Positions 16,814 to 25,371 of a stretch of DNA of 38,314 bases are shown here, one piece after another. Under the pieces are notes generated by a model. It was not told where the DNA came from, made no database searches, and saw nothing but the letters and a program-made list of their open reading frames with translations. Every line of letters starts with the position of its first letter. Position 1 is the stretch's first letter. Source of the stretch: Mesorhizobium sp. (GTDB lineage Bacteria > Pseudomonadota > Alphaproteobacteria > Rhizobiales > Rhizobiaceae); the NCBI RefSeq assembly GCF_005063415.1, contig NZ_SUEG01000034.1:6278-44591 (forward strand). The letters run 5' to 3'. Both the position numbers and the translations under genes were made by a program.

Positions 16814-17158
16814 TCAGGCATCTTCTGTGTCATCCAAAGCTTCATCGGCCTCAGCCATCGCATCGTTCGCGAATTGGAACGCGAACGATCGCAGGATACT
16901 TTGGAAGGCTTCACTTTGTGCTGCAGACTGTGAGTTGTCTTGAAGTTGATCATTTGAAACGGTCCGGTTATCCGCCCGATCGTTCCCGCCAGCTGGCTTG
17001 CCATCATTCCCACCAGCTGGCTTGCCATCATTGCCACCAGCCGGCTTGCCATCACCAGAATGCTCGGATTTCGAATCCCCATGGCCCTTTCGGATCAAGG
17101 AAGTCCCGAGGTTGCCAACTCCACTCCCAATTGCTGCTATCATCAGGTACTCCGGCAT
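16814..17158 (-). CDS. nopC: NopC-like secreted protein
   Basis: This 114-residue protein is the first gene after a tts box and precedes nopA, the usual place of nopC (y4yP). It starts MPEYLMIAAIGSG. Residues about 35-60 hold three copies of the octapeptide GKPAGGND, encoded by 24-base repeats. A C-terminal helical acidic end follows (AMAEADEALDDTEDA). NopC is a secreted rhizobial protein of unclear action; it has been reported as an effector in some strains. The octapeptide repeat looks like a strain-specific expansion. The call rests mostly on position and size. Confidence 0.72.
   Translation of the reverse strand: MPEYLMIAAIGSGVGNLGTSLIRKGHGDSKSEHSGDGKPAGGNDGKPAGGNDGKPAGGNDRADNRTVSNDQLQDNSQSAAQSEAFQSILRSFAFQFANDAMAEADEALDDTEDA
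16985..17062 (-). repeat. 24-base tandem repeat in nopC (three copies)
   Basis: The plus strand shows CCAGCTGGCTTGCCATCA three times with small changes, in units of 24 bases. Each unit encodes GKPAGGND in nopC. The repeat keeps the frame and is probably length-variable between strains. Confidence 0.8.
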
Positions 17159-17199
17159 TTGCCATTGGCGGCGACGTGTTAAAGGTTAACCTCGATCAA

Positions 17200-17232
17200 G
17201 CTAAGGGCGGGAGCTTTCGAGAACCTGACGGC
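17200..17232 (-). promoter_or_regulatory. tts box upstream of nopC-nopA-y4yQ-rhcV-y4yS
   Basis: On the minus strand CGTCAGGTTCTCGAAAGCT is followed by CCCGCCCTTAG, close to the TtsI-site consensus GTCAG-CTT-nTCGAAAGCT. It lies about 45 bases before the nopC start. Confidence 0.85.
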
Positions 17233-17674
17233 TTTTGACAAAAACCGGCCAGCGCAAAAACGTATGCTCTGCAGGATGTTGCTCTCGCATCGAACAGTCG
17301 ACCACGATCTCGGCTGTTCGGCCAATCCCGCCGTCCACGCATGCCGCGACCGAATGGCAGCCGCAGCAGCTCGTTTGCATCCTCGATGCTGTGGTGTCGA
17401 ACAGGAGACACGGTCCACGTGCTGCATGACCGCAATGACCGTATTCTTGCTGGCTCCACGGGCGCACGCAACGAGCAGGAACTCGGTCTTTGCATCACCA
17501 TTCTCTCGCCTGCACATCACGGCCCGGCGCGGTGAGCTCATTGGCTTCGAGAAGGTCGGCGACGGCACGAACATGGGATGGTCTGCCGGCTTTGGGAGGC
17601 CGGTGCGGATCCTCTTCTCACCATATCGAAAGCTTGAAGCGGTCGGATTTTCTTGCCCTGTTCGTGAGAACTCC
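17233..17674. other. Spacer between two tts boxes
   Basis: No gene recognised. A minus-strand frame around 17300-17570 is open but arginine-rich and matches nothing I know; decayed coding DNA is possible. Confidence 0.4.
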
Positions 17675-17710
17675 CATCGTCAGCTAATCGTCAGCCAAGC
17701 GGTCTATCTA
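17675..17710 (+). promoter_or_regulatory. tts box upstream of the large effector gene
   Basis: ATCGTCAGCTAATCGTCAGC followed by CAAGCGGTCTATCTA fits the tts-box layout, with a second GTCAGC in place of CGAAAGC, as also seen at the nopP and nolB boxes here. It points rightward. The effector starts about 450 bases downstream, leaving a long leader with no gene seen in it. Confidence 0.7.
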
Positions 17711-18158
17711 GGCCGGCCGTGCCTGACCTTCGGATCCAAAGGTCCCGTCTCGACACTTTTTGTAACTATAGATCGAAATGGTTTCCCGCGCGATACGCAA
17801 CGCACACGCTTCTCTGAAGCAAATGTGTGACTTTGTCGGTGGCGAACGAGAGGAGTGACGCCTCAATAAAATCGTCAGGCACGTGTCTAGGAAGGGGAGC
17901 TAGCCGAGTTGGTCTGATTTCATTCGCTGTTCCTGGAAATCGGCGGACTGAAGCGCTGATAATCTCAGGACATCGATGGCAACGTTGCGAAAGTCCTGTG
18001 AGCTCGGGCCAATCTTGGCCAGCTACTGAGAAGCACTTTGGCGGGAACATTACGCCGTCGCGGGTCTGGCTGACCGTGACGTTAACCGAAAGATGCCGCT
18101 GGTCTCGTCAGCCGCCAGCACAATAGCAGCACATTCTCGCCTACTACGGAGACGCAAT

Positions 18159-20609
18159 ATGAAGGGCATTGGCCGACCACGGAAATCGCAGGCTGAAACT
18201 GGAGCCAGCCGCGCGGGGCGGGCGAGCAGTTCCCTTTCGCAATCAAGTCTTGCTGCGGGAGAAGGTGGACAGTCATTCGATTCCGTTGTGGAGCAGATGC
18301 GCTCTGGGGACGCCGATAGGAGGCCCTCCTCCCTTCCAGTTGCGCGCGGTCCAGGCGATGCCCGCGAAAGTCTGCCAGGCGCCTCGATTGGCGAAGATCA
18401 AATCCTGAACGCACCGCCACGTGGAGCCGCTGCGCCACCACGCGGAACCGTAGCGCCACGTGGCGCAGCCGCAAGGCGGCGCGGTTCTCCCTCCATGTCT
18501 GAGGGCGAAGCCATGGCGCCGGTCGGTAGCCAACTATCAACCGCGCAGGTGGAAGGCACCAGCTCATCGTCAAATGAAGATATCAGTCCGACACAGCTCA
18601 GAATGAACAGTCTTGTTCAACAACTGACTGATTGCGAGGCTGCGGCCAGGAAAACCGACGTCCCCGAGGAGGCGGTGGAGCTGATCAGTCGGGTCGTCGA
18701 TGCAGCCTCAGCAATTCTGGAGTACCGCGCTAGCCTGCCTGCGGCTGAGGCGCAGACAATTATGCCAGACGACAAGGTGCGTAGATGTTGCCAGATCGTG
18801 TGCGACGCCGCGAATGAAGTAGACAAACTTGGCCTGTCGACGATCACGAAATTGGACAAAAAGACCAAGAAAGCGGCAGGTATGGTCGATAATCTCTACT
18901 CCTACTCCCAGGCGGACCGGCAGGAGCTGTTGATTTTAAATGTGGAGAACCACCATACGGCGGCAATTAAGTGGTGGGAAAAAAAGGCATGGCGCTCCGA
19001 ACGGCAGCGATCCGCCTGCGCTGCCACCGCTAGCCTATCCAGTGGAACGCCCGTGATGCGGGAAGCCGAGCGGTGCGCACTGCGGCTGCGTGCCGGCTCG
19101 GTACTGAGTGTCAGGATCTGGCTGGTCCGTGAGCGGATCGGTCTTGCGCGGGCCAAGATTGAACTGCGGGCGAGCAGGTTCGAGCCAGATTTGAAGGAAC
19201 TCCTCGTCGGTCGGAATGGAGTGGTGCAGCTGATGGCAAGCGCCGTTCAAGAAGCTCTTCGCGCCCTCTCTTTGGCGAAGGGCATAATGGATGATGGCAA
19301 AGCACTCAACGCTCATGATTGCGCGGTTGTAGAAAAAATCATGGAGCGGCTTTCGGATTTTGGATTGGCGTTGCACGAGGTGCATACCAAGCTAAGCCAT
19401 ACCTACCCAGATGCCGGCCTCCCATTGAAACTGTTCGAACGGATCGTGGACGATGCATGGATCACTGCGCACGATGCCATGCACTTGTTGAACCTGCAGT
19501 CTCCGCCGTCAGCCATCATGGCGCCACAGGCCCAGGCGGGCGCTGCGATGCCGGCCAGGGCAGGCGCTGCGATACCGGCTGACACTGCTGGTACGGCTGC
19601 AGTGTCAGAAGGCACTACAGCGCGAAGGAAAGGGAAGTCAAAGCATAAGTCGGCAGCTCGCGCCGGGACTTCTGCCGCCGGGCAGCCATCAACACCAGTC
19701 GCTGCGAACGCCGGCACAGTGCCAGCAGCCAAGGTTCTCGCGCGCTCGGATCAAGTTGCGAGTACACAGGTGAGAGCGCAAGAGGTGGCTGCGAGTTCGT
19801 CGGGGGCAGGCTCGACAATCGGGGGCGCCGCGTTGTCAATGGAGGTATTGACGGAGCGGCTCAAACGATTGGACGAACTTTTGCAGTTCGATCTGGCCGG
19901 TCAGCAAAGCGTCGTCTCCCAAGTGCGCCAGATGAAGCCTGAGGAGGCCGGTAAGGTCGTGGACGATGTGGCCCAGTACCTGCGAGCCCAGGCCATTGAG
20001 ATGCAAACCTGTCTCGCCGGGTTGCAGGGGCGTAATGTACGCCTGCTACTCACCTCCACCCAGCTACCCAAAGTGCACGAACGCACAGACCAGCTCAAAG
20101 GGTTGCTGAACATGGTGCTGGGACAGGCCAACGCATTGAATGAAGGAAAAGCCGGCATTACGACTGATTGCATGAAGACCTACGCATTTCCGGCGCAAAA
20201 ATACCTGGAACATTTGTGCAATGCCGACGAATTGATGCCGCCGGAGGCACCGGTCGCGCTGCGTGGCGAGCCAGGAAAGCTGTTTGAGATGGAGCTGCAG
20301 CCCAAGATGCTGGTCAATGGTGCGATGCCGAGCCCGATGTGGGTGCACATCCACACGAGTCGCCCCGTCATGGCCAGAAACTTGGAAGGGCTGGCTGATT
20401 CCGAATTCACCGCTTGCCACGTTAAATCCAACGAACAGCGCGGCTACAATCGAGAGCGAGAGGAAGCCGATGCTAGGTCCGGTCGCGAGAAGGTCATAAT
20501 TCATCGCGGCAAACTCACCCCCGCTTTCTGTAAGTCCTTGTTGACCTCGGGGCTTGGCCGCCAACCACGCCATTCGCGTGCCGAGCTCCCGTCGGCGCAG
20601 GCTGCATGA
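18159..20609 (+). CDS. Putative large type III effector (possible HLK/XopP-type)
   Basis: The 816-residue soluble protein has no membrane segment or Sec signal. The N-terminal 50 residues are rich in Ser, Ala and Gly, as in T3SS-secreted proteins. A low-complexity segment with repeated APPRG/APRG units lies at about 85-115. A first helical domain spans about 150-450, an Ala/Pro-rich linker about 460-560 (AGAAMP, AGAAIP), and a second helical domain follows from about 560. The C-terminal part (VHIHTSRPVMA, CHVKSNEQRG, VIIHRGKL) reminds me of the HLK/XopP effectors of Ralstonia and Xanthomonas, but this is from memory. A tts box lies upstream. The ATG at 18159 has GGAG seven bases before it, preferred over earlier in-frame codons. 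The biochemical role is unknown. Confidence 0.65.
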   Translation: MKGIGRPRKSQAETGASRAGRASSSLSQSSLAAGEGGQSFDSVVEQMRSGDADRRPSSLPVARGPGDARESLPGASIGEDQILNAPPRGAAAPPRGTVAPRGAAARRRGSPSMSEGEAMAPVGSQLSTAQVEGTSSSSNEDISPTQLRMNSLVQQLTDCEAAARKTDVPEEAVELISRVVDAASAILEYRASLPAAEAQTIMPDDKVRRCCQIVCDAANEVDKLGLSTITKLDKKTKKAAGMVDNLYSYSQADRQELLILNVENHHTAAIKWWEKKAWRSERQRSACAATASLSSGTPVMREAERCALRLRAGSVLSVRIWLVRERIGLARAKIELRASRFEPDLKELLVGRNGVVQLMASAVQEALRALSLAKGIMDDGKALNAHDCAVVEKIMERLSDFGLALHEVHTKLSHTYPDAGLPLKLFERIVDDAWITAHDAMHLLNLQSPPSAIMAPQAQAGAAMPARAGAAIPADTAGTAAVSEGTTARRKGKSKHKSAARAGTSAAGQPSTPVAANAGTVPAAKVLARSDQVASTQVRAQEVAASSSGAGSTIGGAALSMEVLTERLKRLDELLQFDLAGQQSVVSQVRQMKPEEAGKVVDDVAQYLRAQAIEMQTCLAGLQGRNVRLLLTSTQLPKVHERTDQLKGLLNMVLGQANALNEGKAGITTDCMKTYAFPAQKYLEHLCNADELMPPEAPVALRGEPGKLFEMELQPKMLVNGAMPSPMWVHIHTSRPVMARNLEGLADSEFTACHVKSNEQRGYNREREEADARSGREKVIIHRGKLTPAFCKSLLTSGLGRQPRHSRAELPSAQAA

Positions 20610-21151
20610 CAGGGCACGTACTTTGGGGTCTAGGGCAGAATGCGGCCGGCCACGCTGTGAGTCAGCGAGCATTTCTCCTGGCCAAACCGCGAATGCCGCT
20701 GCGCGAGTTGCGGTCCGGCGATTGGAGTCGATCGGCTACCGTCAGGGCCGATTTGCGATGTCGCGTTACCTGCTGTTGACGTGGCGGCGTATCTTGCCTC
20801 CCATCCAACTTATCGCCGAGATCGCGCCGCCAAGATCGAGGCGGAAGGTCTTCCTGCGAGCGCGGAGCAGGCATAGCCGATCCGATCGGGATCGGCGCAT
20901 CGCAACGACCCAACGGTGTGGTGGAGAAAATTGGATTCGGGAGAGCTCGTATCCAAGAGGCGGAGTTCCGGCCCGAATACAATCCGCTCGCAAGCACCCA
21001 CGATGCGCATCCGCAGTTTATTGTCTGGGAGATGGGCTGGATTGCTCGGCGGCGCTGGCGCTAAGGCGGGGCTGTCGCCGGACAATTAGCATTCACTGCC
21101 AACAGCCTTGCAACCGTCACCAGTTGCAAGGCTCGGCGGCGGGTCGACAAA
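20610..21151. other. Spacer between the effector and nopP; possible decayed gene
   Basis: No firm gene. Plus-strand frames near 20780-21060 read like a short protein in pieces (AAYLASHPTYRRDRAAKIE, then FRPEYNPLASTHDAHPQF, then WEMGWIARRRW) with a frameshift between. I do not recognise the family. Confidence 0.3.
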
Positions 21152-21955
21152 TCACATGAAATCGTCGTCGGACCCGCTATCGCTGCTGTCGCTGTCCTCG
21201 GTTTTGTGGAGATAGAGTGGAGGTTTGCCTGCACGCTGCCACTCACCGGCACTGTTCTTCGTCCATTTGTCGGGATGCTGCGTAGGGTCAAGCACCAGGT
21301 CGCCATGATCCACTTCAACAAACCCCATCGTCTGCGCGCGCGCTTGTGCTTCCGGATTAGCCGCACGCCAATTCAGCAACGGTCGGTCGCCGTCTATCCG
21401 AAGTTGATGCTCCAGCAGAATATCGCCCGCATTTTCGACGAGCGGATGGGCGACTTGAAGATCCACTATGGAAGTGACCTCAGTTCGACCAGGAAATTGT
21501 TCCCGCCAACTTTCCGATTCGAACTCGTTCATGCTGAATCCGCCTTCCATTCTCAGCAGTCCGGCACTCCGGTCTCCCAATTGGTAACTGAAATATCGCG
21601 CGTGCTCCGTATCTCGACGGATGCCATATTGCTGAGCAACGTCCGCGGTGCGCCTGGCTCGTGACGATACGAACTCCGAATACTCTTGAGGATTGTCGGC
21701 GATGTGCGTGATTTCATCACCATGAAATTGCCTCACCTGTCTCCTGAAGGAAGTCCTGTTGATCTCCACCACAGGAGGTCGGGAATTGAGGGAGTATGCT
21801 TGGGGAGCCGCCGATGATGAGGCGCCGCTACCTTCCGATCCGGATAAGTGCATTCGGGCAAATGTGTCCGCGAACCCTTCGCTTCCTGCATCCGATTGCT
21901 CGCCGGCATTATGCGCGCGGTAACTATCGGATGAGCCACCAATTCGACCATACAT
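21152..21955 (-). CDS. nopP: NopP, type III effector
   Basis: The 267-residue protein matches NopP of rhizobia. It has the N-terminus MYGRIGGSSDSYR, a Ser/Ala-rich segment to about residue 55, a folded central part, and the acidic Ser/Asp end SGSDDDFM. NopP is delivered into legume cells by the T3SS and is phosphorylated by plant kinases. In Bradyrhizobium, NopP variants decide compatibility with soybean Rj2 lines. A tts box about 60 bases upstream fits control by TtsI. I chose the ATG at 21955 because AGGAG precedes it and the family begins MYGRI; an upstream in-frame TTG at 21982 is unlikely. The gene stands alone between the two machinery operons. Confidence 0.85.
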   Translation of the reverse strand: MYGRIGGSSDSYRAHNAGEQSDAGSEGFADTFARMHLSGSEGSGASSSAAPQAYSLNSRPPVVEINRTSFRRQVRQFHGDEITHIADNPQEYSEFVSSRARRTADVAQQYGIRRDTEHARYFSYQLGDRSAGLLRMEGGFSMNEFESESWREQFPGRTEVTSIVDLQVAHPLVENAGDILLEHQLRIDGDRPLLNWRAANPEAQARAQTMGFVEVDHGDLVLDPTQHPDKWTKNSAGEWQRAGKPPLYLHKTEDSDSSDSGSDDDFM

Positions 21956-22010
21956 GACGATTCGTACTCCTATGTTTCGCAACCGAGCTCAAGTTAGCAC
22001 GGCTGTTCAA

Positions 22011-22043
22011 CATAGGGCGCTTAGTTGACGACTAGCTGACGAG
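22011..22043 (-). promoter_or_regulatory. tts box upstream of nopP
   Basis: On the minus strand CTCGTCAGCTAGTCGTCAAC followed by TAAGCGCCCTATG fits the tts-box layout. It ends about 55 bases before the nopP start. Confidence 0.8.
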
Positions 22044-22310
22044 GGCATTCCAACGGCTGCACCAATCAAATCCGCACTGCCGGCCTCAAAACCTCGGACT
22101 GCGCCACGCACCGGCCAGCAGAGGCTGCAAGGTCATGCCCGGAGGACTTGCCGTAGTTGCTGGGTGGCAGATCCGAGGGGAGTGATTGCCCCAGGCCCGC
22201 GGTTGCGCGGTTGGCCTGACAGAGACACTGGGGCACGGATGGCCAGCCGACATTTGCCACTAGCATGGAGCCAGGTCAGTTTTGAACTGGCAGTCGTGGA
22301 CTTCCAATGA
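22044..22310. other. Spacer between rhcU and the nopP promoter
   Basis: Nothing recognised; no clear terminator for the large operon. Confidence 0.4.
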
Positions 22311-23348
22311 CTAGGCCAAGCCTGCGGCAAAGAATGCTTTCGCGACAGGCTGGAAATATTGCATAGGAACCGCGTGGCCGAGTTTTGTAGTGCCTATCAG
22401 CTGACGCGCTAAGACATGGTCATGGACGATCGTCAGGCGTAGTGCCCGCGCCTCGCTCAACACATGTGAAACGCGCTCACCTTCGGCACGGCAAACTAAG
22501 AACGGCACCCCGGTTTCACCGCGAACGTAACGCAGACCGATCAGGACCGCCCTTCCTGTTAAGACCAGCGTGGCGCGATGCACGCCAAGCGCAGGCTCGT
22601 CGGCCGCCTCCTCGCGGATGCGACGCTGTTCACCTTTCAACTCTGGCGCTCCTTGCTGATCCTTCGACTCGCGCGTCACTTCGGTATTGGTCATGCGCAT
22701 TTCGCGCAGATACAACGCGCGCTGGAGCAGAAGATCGATCAGTCCGCCGACCAGCAGTGCGCCGGCGCCAATTCCCATCAGCAATTTTGTCTCCATAAAG
22801 ATGAGGCCAACACAGCCCATGCCGCAGATCGGCAGAGGGACCATTGTCTTCCACATCCCGAGAAGGACAATGGAAAAGGTTGCGCTGAGAACCAATACCT
22901 TGAACATGGTCTTGCAGACTTCGACCATGGAACGAGCAGACCCCAAGCGCTTCAGCCCTTCAAAGGGGTCAATTTTCTTAAAGCTGAGCTTCATCGGCTC
23001 CAGAGAGAAGACAAATCCACCATTGGCTAGCAGGCTGGCCAAAATCACCGCGGCGACGAGGGTTCCAAGCAGCGGGCCAACAGCCGCGACGGTGAGTTGG
23101 ACGAGCACAACCAATGCCTGAGGCACCGCGGTATCGAAAGGTAGGCTCTGCAACTTGGTGGCTAATAGGAGCGCTTCCTGGCATTTGTCCTCGATCACGC
23201 TGCCTCTTAGCCAAAGGTAGCCGAGCCCAGCGCAAGTCCCGACCGCGCGTACGAAATCGGAGCTACGTGGCAGCTGTCCTTTTTTGCGCGCTTCACTTAA
23301 CTTCTTCGGGCTGGCGGCGTGTGTCTTCTCTTCACTTGTGTCGCTCAT
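22311..23348 (-). CDS. rhcU: T3SS substrate-switch protein SctU (RhcU) without NPTH motif
   Basis: The 345-residue protein starts [10 protein letters not shown] followed by the family's [20 protein letters not shown]. Four membrane segments lie between about residues 30 and 200. A cytoplasmic domain follows with [22 protein letters not shown], the FlhB/SctU linker. Normal SctU proteins then have the self-cleaving NPTH loop. Here the corresponding stretch is [20 protein letters not shown], so Asn-Pro-Thr-His is absent, while the following [10 protein letters not shown] aligns well. The DNA at about 22530-22570 supports this without any frame break. The ATG at 23348 overlaps the rhcT stop by four bases. 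It is the last gene of the nolB-rhcU operon. Confidence 0.92.
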   Translation of the reverse strand: MSDTSEEKTHAASPKKLSEARKKGQLPRSSDFVRAVGTCAGLGYLWLRGSVIEDKCQEALLLATKLQSLPFDTAVPQALVVLVQLTVAAVGPLLGTLVAAVILASLLANGGFVFSLEPMKLSFKKIDPFEGLKRLGSARSMVEVCKTMFKVLVLSATFSIVLLGMWKTMVPLPICGMGCVGLIFMETKLLMGIGAGALLVGGLIDLLLQRALYLREMRMTNTEVTRESKDQQGAPELKGEQRRIREEAADEPALGVHRATLVLTGRAVLIGLRYVRGETGVPFLVCRAEGERVSHVLSEARALRLTIVHDHVLARQLIGTTKLGHAVPMQYFQPVAKAFFAAGLA

Positions 23349-24163
23349 GGCAGCAATTTGTCGAACCACTCCAGCACGCCGTTGGCACGTGTGACCTCCA
23401 GTTTCATGCTCTCCACCAGATAGGCGGCGTAGGTGACCATGAGAACTGGAAAGACAATGTTCTTGATTGCCGGAGACAGTTGGCTCGCCTTAAATTGCGG
23501 GGCAAAGCGACGCAGCAGCATCATCGATATATCAATCAGTATCAGGAAGAACACGACAGGCCCCGATACCAATAATGCCGTGCGCATTATGCTGTCGAGA
23601 AGCCCCAACAACTCCATTGCTCCTGGCCCGCTCAGTGTCGGGTGAAACTGATACACCGGCCAGATCAAGTAGCTGCGGTACAGGACACTGATCAAAGTTT
23701 CCAGGCCTCCTGATCCGACGAATATGGCAATCGCAGTGATCCCCAGAAAAACGCCCATCGCGGAAGCCTGACTGTTCGTCGCGGGATCGGCCGAAGCGGT
23801 CGGGCTGCTGATGCCGCGTTGGTTGTCGATAAGCTCCCCGGCAGCCTGAAGGCCCCAAAGCGGAATGCCAAGAAAAGTGCCAAGGAGTACACCGACAAAA
23901 ACTTCCTTGAATCCGAGCAGGGTTAGCTGGATCAGGCGTGTATCAGAATCCAGCGCCGGCAATCCGCCGCTGACGTGTGCCAGGCATGGTAGTGCGAAGC
24001 CAACAGCCAAACAGCCCCGGATCAGCCCACTGATCTGCGAGCGTGTGAATACGGGAAAGATCAGCATGATGCCCATCGCGCGGGCTGCCCCAAGACCTGC
24101 CGCAACGACGAGTTCGAGAGCCGTCTGGATCAGAATTTGAATATCGGCCGATGGCGCGTCCAT
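23345..24163 (-). CDS. rhcT: T3SS export apparatus protein SctT (RhcT)
   Basis: The 272-residue polytopic inner-membrane protein of the FliR/SctT family joins SctR and SctS in the export gate. Six to seven hydrophobic segments are visible, with family features such as [20 protein letters not shown] near the N-terminus and [19 protein letters not shown] in the middle, the conserved GE-hydrophobic-D-QRG segment. Length is typical. It begins nine bases after the rhcS stop and overlaps the rhcU start by four bases. Confidence 0.96.
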   Translation of the reverse strand: MDAPSADIQILIQTALELVVAAGLGAARAMGIMLIFPVFTRSQISGLIRGCLAVGFALPCLAHVSGGLPALDSDTRLIQLTLLGFKEVFVGVLLGTFLGIPLWGLQAAGELIDNQRGISSPTASADPATNSQASAMGVFLGITAIAIFVGSGGLETLISVLYRSYLIWPVYQFHPTLSGPGAMELLGLLDSIMRTALLVSGPVVFFLILIDISMMLLRRFAPQFKASQLSPAIKNIVFPVLMVTYAAYLVESMKLEVTRANGVLEWFDKLLP

Positions 24164-24171
24164 GGGGCGGA

Positions 24172-24420
24172 CTAGTAGCTAAGTGTCATTGCGGGAAACT
24201 CGGTGAAGATCTGATCGGCTAGCTCTATGAGCGGGGCGCTTAGCACAGGAGCAAACAGCCCAATCACCGCGACAACGACCAGAAGCTTCACGGTGAGCGG
24301 CAAGCTTTCATCCTGGATCTGCGTCGCCGCCTGGAGGATGCCGATGACGAGGCCGACAACCACTGATGCAATGAGCGGCGGTAGAATCCAGATCATGAAA
24401 ACCACCAGTGATTGGCTCAT
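24172..24420 (-). CDS. rhcS: T3SS export apparatus protein SctS (RhcS); start codon uncertain
   Basis: This small two-helix FliQ/SctS protein carries the signature [16 protein letters not shown] between the helices. The coordinates start at the first ATG (24420), giving 82 residues, but family members begin about ten residues earlier. The expected N-terminus (ITESSIITL) is encoded right after GGGAGG (24459-24454), yet there is no ATG, GTG or TTG there: the codons are CTG (24453), ATC (24450) and ATC (24447). A TTG at 24504 inside rhcR is the only upstream normal start. Either a non-standard start is used, or ATG mutated to ATC, or the protein is short. It sits between rhcR and rhcT as in all rhizobial clusters. 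Confidence 0.88.
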   Translation of the reverse strand: MSQSLVVFMIWILPPLIASVVVGLVIGILQAATQIQDESLPLTVKLLVVVAVIGLFAPVLSAPLIELADQIFTEFPAMTLSY

Positions 24421-24449
24421 AAGAGTAATGATGCTGGATTCAGTGATGA

Positions 24450-25115
24450 TCAGCCTCCCGGTAACGTATAACTCAGCACAAGCCCATGCATCAATTTTGA
24501 CCAACCATCAATGGCAACAAACAAAAAGATCTTGAACGGGACAGATATAACAGTTGGTGAGACCATCGACATACCCATTGCCATCAAGATAGTTGTCACT
24601 ATCAGATCTATAACAATAAAAGGCAGATAAAGTAGAAATCCTATCTCAAATCCGCGCTTCAATTCTGATAGCAAGAAAGATGGTACAAGTATTGCAAAGT
24701 CATCAGGCGTTGCTGCAGCGTGCATTTCCTCTGGCCAGACCTTTTCTGTCGAAGATAGGAAAAATCGCCGCTGCTCTTCATTTGTGAATTTCTTGAGATG
24801 CTCGCGCAAGGGCTCACTTCCGGCTTTAGCGGCGCTTACCCAGTCGTCGAATGTCTGATAGTGGAGCTTGGGATCCGACATGCGGTCATAGGTCTGCTCA
24901 GCAACGGGCGCACTAACGAACATAGTGAGGATCATCGCCGCGGCGTACAGCACCACATTGGGTGGTATGGTCTGGGTCCCGAGCGCATTGCGGACGAGGA
25001 AAAGAACAATTGATACCTTTACAAAGGCCGTTGTCGTGGCAACTGCTAAAACCAGCAGACCGAGTCCGGCGGTAACCGCAAGAAGCGCCAGGATTGTCGG
25101 CTGAGCTTCACTCAT
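24450..25115 (-). CDS. rhcR: T3SS export apparatus protein SctR (RhcR)
   Basis: The 221-residue FliP/SctR family protein forms the core of the export channel. N-terminal helices (LALLAVTAGLGLLVLAVATTTAFVK) are followed by RNALGTQTIPPNVVLYAAAMILT. A periplasmic stretch comes next, then the typical FLLSELKRGFEIGFLLYLPF and TTILMAMGMSMVSP. All family landmarks are present and length is typical. I chose the ATG at 25115 (MSEAQPTIL); it overlaps the end of rhcQ by eight bases, showing translational coupling. A longer frame to 25196 lies inside rhcQ and adds nothing like the family. Confidence 0.95.
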   Translation of the reverse strand: MSEAQPTILALLAVTAGLGLLVLAVATTTAFVKVSIVLFLVRNALGTQTIPPNVVLYAAAMILTMFVSAPVAEQTYDRMSDPKLHYQTFDDWVSAAKAGSEPLREHLKKFTNEEQRRFFLSSTEKVWPEEMHAAATPDDFAILVPSFLLSELKRGFEIGFLLYLPFIVIDLIVTTILMAMGMSMVSPTVISVPFKIFLFVAIDGWSKLMHGLVLSYTLPGG

Positions 25116-25371
25116 TGCATGCAAACCCGCCACGCAGCCTGATGCCCAGCTCTTCTCCGATGCGGACAATGTCGCCACGCCCGATACGCTGACCATTGGC
25201 CACTATGTCGACCGGGCCGTCGATCGGCCATCCAAGTTCAAAAATATGCCCTTCGCCGGCACTTCTTAATTCCCCAAGAGAAATAGGCCAGCGGCCGCAT
25301 TCAAAGACAAGCACGATCTCGACATCGTCGAGATCCTTAGTAAGCTCCAGTTGCGATCCGGGTTGTGTCAT
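25108..25371 (-). CDS. Possible internal translation product SctQ-C of rhcQ
   Basis: The in-frame ATG at 25371 (MTQPGSQLEL) has TTTGGAGAG upstream (GGAG at 25384-25381). The 87-residue product would be the SPOA domain alone. Several T3SS (for example Yersinia YscQ and Salmonella SpaO) make such a short form from inside the sctQ gene, and Pseudomonas splits it into a separate gene, hrcQb. Use of this site here is inference. Confidence 0.45.
   Translation of the reverse strand: MTQPGSQLELTKDLDDVEIVLVFECGRWPISLGELRSAGEGHIFELGWPIDGPVDIVANGQRIGRGDIVRIGEELGIRLRGGFACNE

Noticed and set aside
17264..17830. 188-codon plus-strand frame around the tts box at 17675
   Set aside because: It would have to read through the regulatory site, is Arg/Cys-rich and matches nothing.
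18060..18110. Second possible tts box close to the effector (CGTGACGTTAACCGAAAGAT)
   Set aside because: Spacing and the GTCAG part do not fit the consensus; the site at 17675 is far better.
20554..21159. 201-codon plus-strand frame after the effector
   Set aside because: Frame composition looks random; recognisable-looking peptides there lie in other frames.
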